DNA of 64,000 nucleotides, from assembly GCA_034401135.1 (NCBI GenBank), contig JAWZSP010000006.1, positions 3,534,001 to 3,598,000 on the forward strand, read 5' to 3'. Below are positions 21,851 to 33,509 of the stretch, one piece after another (within the stretch, counting starts at the first letter, position 1; each line of letters begins with the position of its first letter). The position numbers were made by a program, and so were the translations under genes. The DNA comes from Volutella citrinella (lineage: Eukaryota; Ascomycota; Sordariomycetes; Hypocreales; Nectriaceae). The notes under the pieces were generated by a model, which was given only the letters and a program-made list of their open reading frames with translations, was not told the origin of the DNA and did no database searches.

Positions 21851-24119
21851 CTATGCGAATGTCTTCAATGACCGCACCTTGGGCGATGAGATGCTCGTCT
21901 CCGCCTTTCTCTTTCCCAGCACGGGCTCCGGTGTCCGTCGGGAGGCGCCAGGAGTGCTCTCGCGGTCTCGCGTCGCTTCCGCGAGGCATGAGGCGTGATA
22001 TGCCCGGTTGCCTACGAGAGCGGCGTCCAACCACACCCATTCCTGGGCTGTATCAAGCCACTTGTTCTCGAATTTGTCTTGACAGATGGGGCAGACAGTG
22101 TTTACACCCTTGGACGGGTCTGGCACCGGGATGTACTTGGGTTTCGCCGCCTCGGCTGCCTCTTTGTTTGCTCGAGCGGTGACTGCGTCTGTTGCGGGGA
22201 CATGGTCCGCATCAACCGCTTCCCGAGAATTCAACCAATCCTATTATGCTGTTAGTAATGTCGTCTTGGCGGCGCGGGGCGTTGAGCATTCTGCTTACGC
22301 GTTGGTCGACATAGAAACTCCGGTGCATACCGCGCTTTTCAGCTTCGTTGGTTCGCTGATGCACCCGGAAATGCCAGTCCATGTGCGCCGTCTTTCTCTT
22401 CCTTCCTTCTTCATCAGTCGTGAATCGCCGTCCACATTGGGAACAGGGCGGTCCGAGATCGTCGTATAAGCCATTAAGCAGTGATGGATGGAATCTACGG
22501 TACGTCAGCAATCTTACTTCGAAGTGAAATAGATATCTTCGGCTTACGGTTGCTTCAAGGCGCCGGCGTTGACGCCAGGACCCATGGCTTTGTTAAACCC
22601 AGACGCTGAAGCTGCCGCTTGGGCTGAAGCAAGGATACTGGCAATGTTTGGAGGGACTATCGGCCCTGTCGGTAGCGGCGGGGGAGCTGCCGGCGGCGCA
22701 GAGGCTGACGGTAGTATACCTGCAGCACGTAACTGATCGAGCAGGGCCAACGGGTTACCCCCATTTGGAGGCGGCGCGCTCGCCGGCGGCTTTGGAGGCT
22801 CGGAATGTGATGGCGGTGGCGGTGATCGTATGGCCACATTAGCATACGGCAGAGGCGGGTTGGGCGTAGAGTTCTGGGGAGTTGTAGACTGAGGATTGGC
22901 CGATGACCTGGCCATCAAGGCCGCCAAAGCGCCCTGCCCAAGTAGTGAATCGAGAGTCACAGCCCCCTTGGGCGGTACAGGAGTTGACCTAGAAGACGTC
23001 GGAGCAGGAGTTACGGTCGCCGGAGGCAGCGACACAGCCGGCGGCGGCGCAGGAGCTAGGTTTGGGGTTGGAGCAACGTTCTGGGCCGGTGCGGCCCTGA
23101 CTTTTACAGCAGCTAGTTCGTTTACTTTGTTCTTGATGAGCTCAAGCTGGTCTGGTGGCAAGTTGCCACTCTGCACGATGCCTCCCAGATCCAGAAGTGC
23201 TCTTAACTTGTTCTGAACAATGGCGTCATGAGGATTGTGCGAAAACTCCGTCTTCGTCGCCACAATCAGATTCTGAATGTCATTGTTCAAGGTTTCTATG
23301 TTCATCCCAGTTGATGCGGGTGCACCAACAAAGCCTCCTTGGAAAGGCGGCTGGAAGGGCGCTTGGGTTGAGCCCGTTGGCTGAGGCATCGAGGCCTGGG
23401 TACGAGTTAGATCCGAGCTGGCAAGACATGGGGAGAAGAAGACTTACCTGCGACTGAGCGCCATTCTGAGGTGGATACTGCTGATTCGGATATCCTGGCA
23501 CTGCTCCTTGGCCTCGCATGCCTGGAGGTGTTGGCGTGTCGCGATGGGGTGCCGCAGATCGAGGTCGACCGGGCATCACACCTTGTGGAGGCATACTGAG
23601 GGCTCGCGCCTTCATCAGTGCATTTTCGATCGGCCGCACAAGCTCGTGTGAAAATACTGGTCGGTTGTCCATGGAGCCAGGGACAGGCTCCTTCCAAGTT
23701 CGCAGCATCTCCTCCATCTTGCGACGGACAGGCTGGTCCACGACCGCATATGACTCCATGAAAGTCTTGAATAAGTTGCGTCCAAAGTACAGAGTGTACG
23801 GTGTCCCGACATTCTTGACAATAGAATCCAGCACATACAGTGCTGGGAGTTTCTTGTTTGGGGGCGCCTAGAAAATGTTAGACAGATTCAGAGCACAACA
23901 TGAGGTTATAGAAATCGAGGGCTGGGACAAGAATGTGACGGCAATGCTCAGACCCACCTTGATGATGTGTTGCTGAAGGACTTCGGCGATGTTCAAAGCA
24001 TGCTCCGTATTCTCTCGAGCAATTACTGTCAGGTTGCTGATTTCATGGCGCATATTCGAGGATAGATCCTCCAACGCGTGGCGGTAATCCTCCGCAACCT
24101 CTTCACCCTCGGAAGACAT
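21851..24119 (-). CDS. PCF11: Pcf11, CF IA mRNA 3'-end cleavage factor
   Basis: Five exons on the minus strand: 23958-24119, 23448-23867, 22548-23395, 22299-22494 and 21851-22240; 671 residues, introns of 90, 52, 53 and 58 bp. Residues ~8-135 form the CID domain that binds the phosphorylated RNA polymerase II tail (LYVLDSIVKNVGTPYTLYFG). The middle is Pro/Ala/Gln-rich. The C-terminus has two zinc-binding segments: CSQCGRRF with a downstream HMDWHFRVH, and CPICQDKF with a further His/Cys pair (HASC). These flank the Clp1-binding region in yeast Pcf11. The protein couples transcription termination to cleavage and polyadenylation in the nucleus. Exon joins preserve frame throughout and the ends match the family. 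Confidence 0.93.
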
Positions 24120-25178
24120 GGTGAAGGCGCCTCAAGAGGGCTATGGTATTATCGGCAAGAAGATGGATGCGCAGATCAGGAGAAAATATATAGAAAGGGA
24201 AGAGCCTCCGCTTTAGTGAAGCACGAGTTCCACAACAAGAGTGTTGAGCGATGGCAGTGTCTCAAAGTGAGGCTACAGCGCACAAGCGAGGTCTTCACCC
24301 GTACGCGTGCCAGGAACACGTTCTAAACTTCGCGATATTAATCCAAGAAGCCTCGCTCCTGGTGATCAAACGTCCCCCCGAGCCCAGCCCAGTACCAGTA
24401 ATCCCAGAGCAACCTTGCAAGACGCAGCGATCAAATCCCAGTAGACATGGCCCAATTTCTTTGCCACGAATGCGCGTACGCGAAGGGGGGCAGCCTCTAC
24501 TAGGCAATATGGAAATCGGGTCAGATCCTCGGGCGAGCCTGCCAGTCTCTGATCGGGTCGCCGGCGTCAGGTTTCAGGGATTCGAGTGGCGCAGAAGCCA
24601 GAACGCGGGATTGACTGGCTGCGGAGACCAGCTGAATGGAAATCTACGCGACAACGCTTCACCAGAGCGGCGGTCTCGTTGGTGGCCGCTTGCGGGTGGG
24701 CGAGGTCGACGATAAGGGTGGCAAGCAGATGGTTTTGCGTGATGGGAAGGAGACTTTGAAGGTCTGATGTTGGCATCCGGGTTTAGAGCTTGATTTGCTC
24801 ACGTGACAGTCCGTCGTTGTCAGGCACCGCCGTCTGGGTGGAGTGGCTTGTGCGCCCTGCATTCAAAACAGCCACACCCTGGTGGTACAGCTATTCCTTG
24901 TTAGTTCACAATCAGTCCCACGCACTGACTGCCATTGTCACCACATTCATTGAGGAGCAAAAAGTCACCATTGATCAGCAGATGTTAAAAAAAGGTAACG
25001 CAGGTGTAATACAAGCAACGAGTGTGTGTAGTAGTATATGTGAGTCAGATAAGTCAAGTGCGTCCCCTCCTTCTCTTTGGGTATTCCTACAAAACTTCAA
25101 ACGCCATTGTCCGAAACGCCATTGCTGTGTCCGTCCTCCTCCCCCTTCGTTCCAGTCTTGGTCACCATCCTGCTTTTC
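24120..25178. other. Intergenic, PCF11 promoter side
   Basis: About 1.06 kb between the PCF11 start and the stop of the next minus-strand gene. No gene is supported. Confidence 0.5.
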
Positions 25179-26018
25179 TTAGAACCGTGACATTTGTGCC
25201 ACTGAGTACTTGCTGCTATGACGCGCATGCATCGGGTGCAAGGCTGTGTCAGGCCGCCTCACCTCTGGCGCAATCGGGCTACGGCGATCGCTGTCCGAGA
25301 AGTTGTCGTCGGCAGTGCCATACTCGACGTCTCGGTGCACGGGTTGGCTGTAGTCGGGTACCACCTGCGGCGGGCTGATGTTTAGCCTCCGGGTGCTGGT
25401 TTCTTCAGGGTTCTTCTTCCAGAAACGAGAGAGGAAGGCGGCCTTGGGTTTTTCGTCACCCTTGAGCGAGTAGGTGCGCTCCGAGCAGCGGTCGGTGAAG
25501 GAATCGTGGGCCGTCGATGCGGCGAGAGATCCGTTGGCACGGATGTTTCGAGCGTTGATTCCGTTGGCGCCGTCGCGCAGAATGAGGGAGAAGATGATGT
25601 TCATGACGCCAAAGGTCAGGCACAGAATGCCACTGGCAAGGACGAGGCGCCAGAAGGGCATGCCGATGTTCTTGCTCGAGTTGGTCTCCTGGTTGAGTTT
25701 GCCGAGGATGTTGCAACCGATGACAAGCATCGCAACACCGAGCCATGTAAGGCCGTGGCTGTCCGACAAGACGGGCCATGTCCGTTGAAAGTAGGACCTG
25801 GGCAAACCGACTTCGGAGATGATGAGGAAGACGGAGATTGTGCTCGTAAAGAAGAGGGAGGCGGCATCGAAGAAGAAGAAGCCGTTGGAGGTGTTGATCT
25901 TAATGATCAAGGTCCAGGACGCAACGACCGCGGCGGTGAGGCCGATGATGGTAAGTCCACGCAGGACCTGGAGAATAATCATTCCAGGCCCTCGCAGGGA
26001 GTCGGTATTAAAGACCAT
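25179..26018 (-). CDS. Four-helix membrane protein, conserved fungal family, function unknown
   Basis: Single exon, 279 residues. Four hydrophobic segments are visible at about residues 12-40 (MIILQVLRGLTIIGLTAAVV), 48-68 (FFFFDAASLFFTSTISVFLII), 88-106 (GLTWLGVAMLVIGCNILG) and 123-147 (FWRLVLASGILCLTFGVMNIIF), followed by a ~130-residue hydrophilic tail rich in Ser, Arg and Asp. The layout resembles MARVEL-like or tetraspan proteins of fungal plasma membranes or eisosomes, but no decisive motif was found. The first Met is in a good context. The tail is the likely cytosolic regulatory part. Confidence 0.75.
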   Translation of the reverse strand: MVFNTDSLRGPGMIILQVLRGLTIIGLTAAVVASWTLIIKINTSNGFFFFDAASLFFTSTISVFLIISEVGLPRSYFQRTWPVLSDSHGLTWLGVAMLVIGCNILGKLNQETNSSKNIGMPFWRLVLASGILCLTFGVMNIIFSLILRDGANGINARNIRANGSLAASTAHDSFTDRCSERTYSLKGDEKPKAAFLSRFWKKNPEETSTRRLNISPPQVVPDYSQPVHRDVEYGTADDNFSDSDRRSPIAPEVRRPDTALHPMHARHSSKYSVAQMSRF

Positions 26019-27607
26019 TGTGAGATCTTGAGTGGCCTAGGCGGCTGCTGGATCGTAGTGCGAAAGTAAGGAGAGAGATAGTAAGTGTGAAGATGGTTCG
26101 TCAGAGTGCCTTGGCGTGTAATGTCTTGAGTTTTGAGTAAACGACAAGCAGTTCTGGCTCGCAGAAGTGGCTGTCTGAAAGTGAAGGTCGGTTGGAGGTT
26201 TAAAGAGGGCGTTTGGATATAGAGATATCTATATGATGTGAGCGCGGAACCAGTCCAGCGTAGTACGAGTCAAAATGTGTGAAGGGTAAGGGGTAGATGC
26301 TAATGCAGGAATATGAATAGGACTACAAAGAAAAAAGGAAGCGATTGAGCACTGGTGAATGTTAGTTGGCGAGCACCATTGTTGTGTGGCATTGAGCGGC
26401 TACTGAACAGAAGCAGGAGAAAGGGCCAAATGGTCACCAAACAGCAGCTCCTGAATCTTTAATAGCAATCAGGTGGTGCTTGGGCTTGTCTGTCACGACG
26501 TTCCACCGGCTTCCAGGCCGGCAGCACATCCATCGCAGGACCATCCCTGTAGCCGCGCTGGCCATTGTTGAAGGGGTGTCGCGCATCACGGGCGGCATGT
26601 CGAGAGCCTGACGACTCTGTGCGAATGGAAGCGTCGGGAGAGCAAGCGCCCTCCACCACAGGCGATTCAGGCCCGTCGAAACTGTTCGGGAGCGCTCGCA
26701 GCCAATGGTCCACGGCAGGGCGCTGGTTACATCGGATGAGGCCCTCCTAATCAGCAGAGGCTCGTCCAGAGTGCTCGCGCGCCCAGTCCTCAGGCGTCGG
26801 CCGTTTCATGGTCACGATGGCTGCTCTGCGAGAGTGGCCAGCTGGTAGCAAAGACAAGGCGCCACGGGCCACTCCACTGCGACCCGTTTCGCGCGACCAG
26901 CAGGGCCAGCAGGGCCAGCGCGTGTGAGCCGCCCGCAGTGTGTCGCCAAGCGGGTTTGGCCTTGGGCTTCTGGCTCTGCGTCTGGAGCCCGATGGCTCTC
27001 GACGACCGTTTCGTCGGCCTGGATCGACCAACTCTTGGGGTATTTCCAGGTTGGTGTTTCTCATGACCGGGGGGGCACCCGTGGACGATTGGCTGTGCCA
27101 CGTCGATTCGCTGTTTCAGCGCGCTCCAGGGCTCAAGCCGCCCAACTGGGGTCGCCGGGGGCCAGCGCCAAACGGAGCCGCCCACGTTGGGGAACCGCTC
27201 CCGACCCTTGCAAGCAAAGCAAACTCCGATCCTTCAAGGTACGAAGCGGCTGCGAGACAGTCAATGGCAGAAATTGCGGAATGACAACTCCCGCTGGGCC
27301 GTCCGGCATCCGCATTGGCTTGTCGTGGCGAACATGCGGCTCACAATGGCTGTACCTTATTCACCCATTGGCTTGGCTTTCGTGCTCGCCTTTCATAGGC
27401 ACGATGCCCCTGGCATACATGCATGCATGGTTGACTCACCCAGCATGCAGCACATCGTGTAAGAGCAGCTCGGTGACGGCGAGATCGATCGGCCGTCATC
27501 ACATTACAGCTCGACTTTTTTGAGGGACGCTCACTGCCGAAACCACCCAGGAGAATCACATCACACAGGTTGGAGCATGTCTTGTTCGAGCCTGGGCCTC
27601 TTCTGTG
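26019..27607. other. Intergenic, no gene recognised
   Basis: About 1.6 kb with the promoter of the four-helix membrane protein. A + strand frame of 199 codons at 26924-27523 lacks any recognisable feature. A short tandem of GGCCAGCA units is at about 26,892-26,920. Confidence 0.5.
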
Positions 27608-28230
27608 TCAACTAGATTCCTCGCTATCGAACGTTAAACCCACGTCTGTGCCGCGGCCGCATGCTTCGCAGCCCGTCTGGAGCCCCTTCTCCACGCTGCT
27701 AGCCGCGCTACTATAATTATTTGAATCTACTTTGCTATCATAAGTCCGGGCTGCGTATTCGTACGGGCCCTGTCTCAACTGGGCGCCAAATCGCCCAAAA
27801 TAGGCGATATTCAGAACCACTCGCTCTGCTTCCGATGCATCCTGCCGTTGATGTTGCTTTGGCCGAGGGCCCAATCTATTAATGACCAGCTCCATTCTGT
27901 TCCCATTGTCTGCATCAGAGCAGGCACTTGCTCCATCGACACACCGCTATTATACTTAGTATGTGGCCTCAGGAGCCATGTTGCGAGTTCGTCCTTCATT
28001 GCCAGATAAGGAGCAGTAATGAAGACACAGTGGCAGCCAAACAGAGCTACCGAGGTCAACAAAGCGTAAGAGGCTACAATAGAGAGAGGATCGGTGAATA
28101 ATAGCGTTTCGTTCAACACGTCATGGTACTGATCATGTGTGGTACATGTACCTCTAGCATTTTTGCTAGTAACGGCAGGTACCGCTATAGCACGGGCAGT
28201 TAGGTCTCCAGTGCCGGCTGGCGAAGCCAT
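27608..28230 (-). CDS. Candidate orphan protein, one hydrophobic segment
   Basis: Three-exon minus-strand model: 28153-28230 plus one base (exon 1 ends at 28152), 27956-28073 and 27608-27875; 154 residues. The introns are 78 bp (GTACAT...TTGTAG) and 80 bp (GTATAA...TAATAG), and all joins keep frame. It starts MASPAGTGDLTARA, has one hydrophobic segment (ALLTSVALFGCHCVFITAP, ~30-48) and a hydrophilic tail with Gly, Ser, Asn and two close cysteines (CEAC). Intron 1 is a multiple of three and stop-free, so an unspliced form would also be readable. No family is recognised. Support comes only from splice consistency and from the short shared promoter with the SERF-like gene. It may be a chance assembly. 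Confidence 0.38.
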
Positions 28231-28424
28231 TCAGGCGACTGGCGCCCCCCACCCGATTGGCTGCCTCCCAACGGCCAAAATTCCTCTTATGACTTCGCCG
28301 CCTCTCCCAAGTCTGACCTTGATCCTCTCCCATCGTCTGTCAGCCGTCATCCGCGTATCTGCTCTGTTTTGCTGCCTTTCGATTCACCGGCGTCACTTTC
28401 CGCTATCTCCGTGCTCCAGACAAC
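28231..28424. promoter_or_regulatory. Short divergent promoter (194 bp)
   Basis: Lies between the candidate orphan gene (-) and the SERF-like gene (+). The + strand is CT-rich toward 28,400, matching a 5' leader of the SERF-like gene. Confidence 0.4.
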
Positions 28425-28764
28425 ATGGCTCGTGGCAACCAGCGCGACAAGGCCCGCGAGGCCAACCTCAAGAAGCAGGCCGCAATGGTTCGTCCACATC
28501 CAACCATGCCCAACCACGGGCCCCCTTCCCGTCTCTGCAGCGGCTAACCACAGTCTCCTGGTACAGAAGAAGGGTAACACCATGTCCGGCACCGAGATGC
28601 AGCGCGCCAAGGAGAGCGCTGCCGACATCATGCGCCAGAAGCAGGCTGCCGGTAAGCATCGAACCCACGCCCGACACCTCCGCCAGCGCAGGCTCGAGAA
28701 CATTGCTGACATGCCACTTTTCGCAGCTGAGGCTCGCAAGGCTGCCGAGGCTGCCAAGAAGTGA
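28425..28764 (+). CDS. SERF/4F5-family small basic protein
   Basis: Three exons: 28425-28487, 28567-28651 and 28727-28764, encoding 61 residues; introns of 79 and 75 bp. The N-terminus MARGNQRDKAREANLKK is the signature of the SERF (small EDRK-rich factor) / 4F5 family, and the rest is Lys/Ala/Glu-rich and probably disordered or helical. Animal SERF proteins promote amyloid formation and bind RNA and acidic partners; the fungal role is poorly defined. The length fits the family. Short exons mean the gene is easily missed by automated prediction. Confidence 0.88.
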
Positions 28765-29859
28765 ACAACCCCCAAATACACCGGTACCTGGGAGGCCGAA
28801 TCCATGATGCGACGACAATGCGAACTATTCTTCCACCATGGAAGCACGGCGCCACGAAAACACTATCTACGCCGATCGATCCCTCGCTCGCCATCTCAGT
28901 TGGCACAATGATGATACAAATTTATTGGGATAGCAAAGGCGAATGGTGCATGGAATTGGAAGGCTGCCTCTGGGATGCAATTACACAGCCCACTAACAAA
29001 GCGCCTTCAAGCAACACAATCTTGGTTCTCACGGCCCCTGTGCTGCCTTGTCCTAATGCCATGTCCCGCCTCCTAATAGTGCCTCATGCCGCCCCAAGTT
29101 GCCAACTGCATAATGCTCTCCTAATCTTGGAGGCGCATGTTCTTCCGCAGCTGTCTGGACAAGTTCCTGCACGTAGAGCGAGGGTCATTCTGCTCTAGAC
29201 TATGACCAGGTCTCGCTACGCCTCGGCGTCTTTCGACAGTACTTCGAGGACCGAAAATGTGTGCTTGTGTAATTAATCGCTGTCGGTGGGCATTCTCGGC
29301 TCCACGTCTCTTGTGCCAGGATAGTGCAACCTCTGTGGCCTGCATTATGATACCTGCCTGGGCTTCAGACGTCCAGCAAACCTTGAAATAGGTTTCCCCT
29401 GAACAGAACTCAATGAAAAAAGGACGCTTCGTCCTAATATTCTACCCAGTTTGATCTGGCCAGTACTTCAGACAACTAATGCCCCCGTCATGTCCTTCGG
29501 CATGGTACCAGAGCGTAGAGGCCGTAAAGGTCAAATAGGGCGAAATCCAGGAAGAGGAGCTCGTGGTCTCATCGCCAAAAGAGTTGAATTCATACTAGTC
29601 ACATGAGTCCAATACTCCGTGTTGCCCAATTCTACCTCATATATTAGATGGTTTCCGGCCAGACCAGCTTCCAAACCATGAAACCCTCACTTCGATAAAT
29701 AAAAAATCACCGCCAAAGAATCAAATATCATCCAAAACTCTACTGCAATATCCCGGCAATTTGCCCTTTGCCGACCTTTAGTCCCTAGGCTACATACCCG
29801 CGTGGCATACTCAGACTGTCACCGAAACTGCACCCATGGCCCAACTAAAATGCCACGGT
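28765..29859. other. Intergenic, 3' region between SERF-like gene and cupredoxin gene
   Basis: About 1.1 kb where the two genes end facing each other. The right part (29,600-29,800) is AT-richer than the surroundings. No gene is supported. Confidence 0.5.
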
Positions 29860-30919
29860 TTACATCTTCCAGGGAGCCATGTTCATTGGGAGGGCGCCTA
29901 ATAGCACAGTATGTTAGCCTGTGCCAGGAAGTGAGAGATATCAGGAAAGCTTACCAGGAATGCCACCCAACGCGCCCACGCCTTGGACATTGGCAGCTGG
30001 GAATGCCTGAGCGGAGCAAGTGACCACGCAGACGCAAGCGCCATCCTTGACAACTCCTTGGCCAGGCTTAGCTGCCTCGCCGGCGGGTGGTGCAGCCGCA
30101 GGAGGAGGCTTAGCTGCCTCGCCGGTTGGTGCAGCAGCGGGAGGAGTCGCAGCTCCGCCACCAGCAGCACCACCTCCTTGCTGCTTCTTGGCTGTATCCA
30201 GGAACTTCTGGTGCGACTTCTCCGCAGTTGGGTTGACCGAGAATACCATGCCTGCACTGCAGTGCTTTCCCTGCTTGCAGTAGAACCCTATTGATCATGA
30301 GATTGAGTCAAGGTTAAGGGGAAAGGGATGACTTACAGAGAGGAGTATCAACCATGACTTGCATGGCGACCTGGGGAGGAGGCGAGATGGTGTTGTTGGG
30401 GTTGGGGACAAAGCCAGTATCCATGCCGCCACCGAGGGCATCGCAGGGCTTGTCAAAGGTAGACTGGCTGGCAGTGTGGTTCATCGAATAGAACTCAAAG
30501 ATGATGGTATCGCCGATGGGGGCCTTCAGCTCCTGTGGCTCAAACACCAGACCGTTGGGACCGCCAACCTTGACGGTGTGAGAAGCCCCGGGAGGGGGAG
30601 GCGCCGCAGCGCCGGGTGGTGCAGTTGCACCTGCTCCGATGGTGACCGTAGCAGTGACAGTCTGCTTCTCATTGATCTTGGTCGTTTCGGCGCCACCGCC
30701 AGGGTTGGCCCAGATGATAATGACCTGAGTTTGTCCTTTGGAGCCAACACCCTGAGGCTGCATTCCCTGCCACCAGGTTTGCTCCGTGACCACGACGGCG
30801 TTGACGTTGCCGCCCTTTTCGTGATTAGTCCGTCGCTTAAGGCCGGACTGAGGGCCGTTGAGGAAGGCCGCCGTGGACAGTTGGGCCAGGGCCAGGCTGG
30901 AAGTGAGAGACAGCTTCAT
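29860..30919 (-). CDS. Secreted cupredoxin-like protein
   Basis: Three exons on the minus strand: 30337-30919, 29955-30287 and 29860-29897; 317 residues, introns 49 and 57 bp. The ATG at 30919 begins a signal peptide (MKLSLTSSLALAQLSTAAF); an upstream in-frame TTG is not used. The cupredoxin domain covers ~113-215, with HTVKVG, APIGDTIIFEF, NHTASQS (H148) and FYCKQGKHCSAGM, giving probable copper ligands H148, C198, H203 and M208. A low-complexity Gly/Ala/Pro tail follows (~225-280) with two near-identical GEAAKPPPAA units, then a Cys cluster CVCVVTC and a short end GGALPMNMAPWKM. It is probably a secreted or wall-associated electron-transfer or adhesive protein, as in fungal extracellular Ser/Ala-rich cupredoxins. 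Confidence 0.87.
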
Positions 30920-32502
30920 GATGACTTCTTGTTGATGTTGAGCCAAAAGTCGAGGAAATATCAGACAAACTCGTTCCCCCGGGGTATCAAGTAGGATATG
31001 GATGAAGGAAAAAGATTAGTCGAGCTTCGGAAAGCTGCGTAAAAGATTGATCGAGGGCCTGCTCGGTAGAATGAGAGTAAAAGGAAATGGGAGAGCTTTA
31101 ATGAGTGAAACTCAAAGCTTGGAATGAGGTGCGCAGCGCCGAGTGAGTGTGTCTGTCAAAACAAATCCAGGCCATCTCTGGAGCGGCCTTCAAACTTATA
31201 CCTCATCGCGTGGCCATGAAGGCCTCCTCCTCAGGAAGGGGCCTAAAACCTCCTGCTCTTGGGCGAAACGAATGGGGGCCATCGCCCACCTTGGCATGTC
31301 ACGTATCTTCGGGTTTTGCGATCCCGATCAAATGGAGTTTGCACTGCCGATCAGGGACCAGGGGTTGCCTGCTGTGGCAGATTCGTCTCGTGTTGCGTCT
31401 GGTGTTGCTACCCCGGGCGCCCCAACTGCGACCCAAGAACAGCAGCCGCCCAGCCACCGCAAGCTGAGGGTAAAGCTTCTAAGCGCTTATGAGTTTAGTA
31501 AATTATTGCCTATAGTGGCGCTTTTCGCGACTATGACACTCAACATCGTGCTTTCGCTCAAGTTGACATTTGAACTTATCAAAGGCGATGAAACGAGGCG
31601 GCTTTTACTTGCCACAAGAAATTGCAGCCCGGCAGTCGTTGCAATATTTTTCCTTTGCTAGGTTTTAATTCTTTCAGCTTATAGTTGCGTAGTAGATGCG
31701 AAGCCTCAGCTGGTAGTATAGTGCCGCCGCGATTTTTGAGGCTTGGCTGGATTTGGCTGCTCAAACCAGTGAGGTCGCACTCGCCACAATGTGAAACGGC
31801 TCACTACTACTCAGGTGGTGTCGCATGTGTCCCCGCGCCAACGCGGAACTTCTCCCAAAAAAGTCAGCGAAATGTTTCATCAGCTACGGTCGACAACTCG
31901 GCCACATACGCCATGCAGGTGACTAAGAGCCGGTTGTGTTTCTTGTTCGTCGGGTGTCACGGAAGCTCCTTGGCTAGCCAGAACGTGCGAAGACTATCGG
32001 GCTTGGGCCCTTGTTTGGGATCGCAAGAAGAACGGCTTCAATTGTCGCGGCTGGCCGATTCAACCGAAGCTGGGGTATTGATTGTACGTAGGCCGTCCCG
32101 TCCTTGCCATGTCGTCATTCGACCTCTTACGAAGCTCGTAAAGGAGGCTCGTAAAGGATCAGAAATATCAGATTAATTAAGTAGTCGCTCTATTGCGCTG
32201 CCCGCTTCGTTCTAGACTGGCAAATGCAAGCAGAGCCGCCGAGGAGGAGAAATCATAAATTGGCCAAGATATCTCATTGCGGTCGGTGATGTCGGTTCCG
32301 TGATTATGGTTGGGCTGTTTATGCGGCCGTCCGGCACTCCTCGCTGGTCGGCAATGTTTGACCATGTCGGGCCAGCAGGACTTGCAACACGTCCCGTTGC
32401 AAACTCGAGACACCAGGCCTCGGAGGCCGGGGCCGATTCCCTCCTCCTCAGGTCGCGGCTATTTTCCTTCCCGGGGCTAAGCCACCACATTTCGTGTGGC
32501 CA
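30920..32502. other. Intergenic, cupredoxin promoter region
   Basis: About 1.6 kb. A + strand frame of 172 codons (31143-31661) ends with a hydrophobic segment but overlaps the expected promoter and has no family match. A direct repeat of GGCTCGTAAAGGA occurs near 32,130-32,160. No gene is supported. Confidence 0.45.
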
Positions 32503-33158
32503 TTACGACGGTCGGCCCTCCTGCACTTGCTGTTGGCCTTCGAACAGTCCTGTGTAGTACCCAGCGTAGTACCACGACATCAGAAGCTTCTTCAGACCTT
32601 CATCTTTTACTGCACATTTTGTTATCCGCGCGTGCTCTTTGTCATCACGATGATCTGGACGTACCTGAGCCCAAAACTGTTTGGACGGGAAACGCTCCGG
32701 AAGCGGCAGAAGGGAGATGCTGTGCACTGGCCTCTTGTGACTCCTTGCTAGCGTCAGTACCATCATCCAGTCTGTGAGACTCGTCAACGGTCGTCGAACA
32801 TACCTCGCTCTGATCCATTTGGTCTTGGTTTGGCGATTCTTCCATCTTTACCTCAACCTCATCCTCAAGTTTGGCATCGCTCGTCTTGGCCCTACCCCGG
32901 CTATTAGTCTCAATGCGCAAGTACTTGCAAAGCTTAGTAGACATCTTACCTCTTCACAGACTCAAGATCCTTGAGGCTACCTCCTTTGGCGTGAATGCTG
33001 TGGTATTTCTAAGGATAGTCAGCGACATCAACGGCTGGATCAGCAAGGAGAAGAAGCATGCTCACCTTATACTCTTCCAAAGCTTCGTTCCATGAGTCGA
33101 TGAGGGCCGAGTCGTCCCACACCTCTTCATGGGTGAGATTTTTCTGCTTGTTGCTCAT
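32503..33158 (-). CDS. SMN (survival motor neuron) homologue
   Basis: Four exons on the minus strand: 33066-33158, 32950-33008, 32665-32900 and 32503-32603; 162 residues, introns 57, 49 and 61 bp. The N-terminus has the Gemin2-binding helix (EEVWDDSALIDSWNEALEEY, 11-30). The C-terminus has the YG-box oligomerisation helix (LLMSWYYAGYYTGLFEGQQQ). Between them lies an acidic, disordered linker with no Tudor domain, as in fission yeast Smn1. SMN assembles Sm rings on spliceosomal snRNAs. The gene is absent from budding yeast but kept in intron-rich fungi. The internal GTATGT after residue ~70 might be an alternative donor, but the continuous reading joins well to the YG box. Confidence 0.92.
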
Positions 33159-33509
33159 CCTTGATCCTGATATCTGGTGTTCAACTTTCACGGAGAATGC
33201 TTCAGACAGTTGATGACAGGACGGGAGCTTTACGCCGTTGTCGCCGGTCGACTGGATGCTCGAGTTATGGAAAGCACCTTCCCATGAGCTGTTGACAGCC
33301 CCAGGCACCTACACGTTAGTGGACGACTCCCTGTGTGGCCGCCCGCAGCCACTGACATTATACGTCTCACCAGGTGGTAGTGGGGGCGCTCACCGCTCTG
33401 CACCAACCCGGCAGAATCAGAATCCTATTTTTTTTTATCCAAGTCTCTGATGCCCGCCACCATTGGAGCCGCCCATACTAGCGAGTTGCAAATCCTCCCA
33501 ACAGTCACA
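33159..33509. promoter_or_regulatory. Divergent promoter, SMN and NOP15
   Basis: 351 bp separate the two start codons, which point away from each other. A GGTGG/CCACC-rich part lies near 33,355-33,375 and a poly-T run near 33,428, close to the NOP15 side. Confidence 0.5.

Noticed and set aside
26924..27523. + strand frame of 199 codons
   Set aside because: Irregular composition, no family likeness, no supporting context; likely chance in GC-rich DNA.
31143..31661. + strand frame of 172 codons with a hydrophobic end
   Set aside because: It overlaps the expected promoter of the cupredoxin gene and has no recognisable domain.
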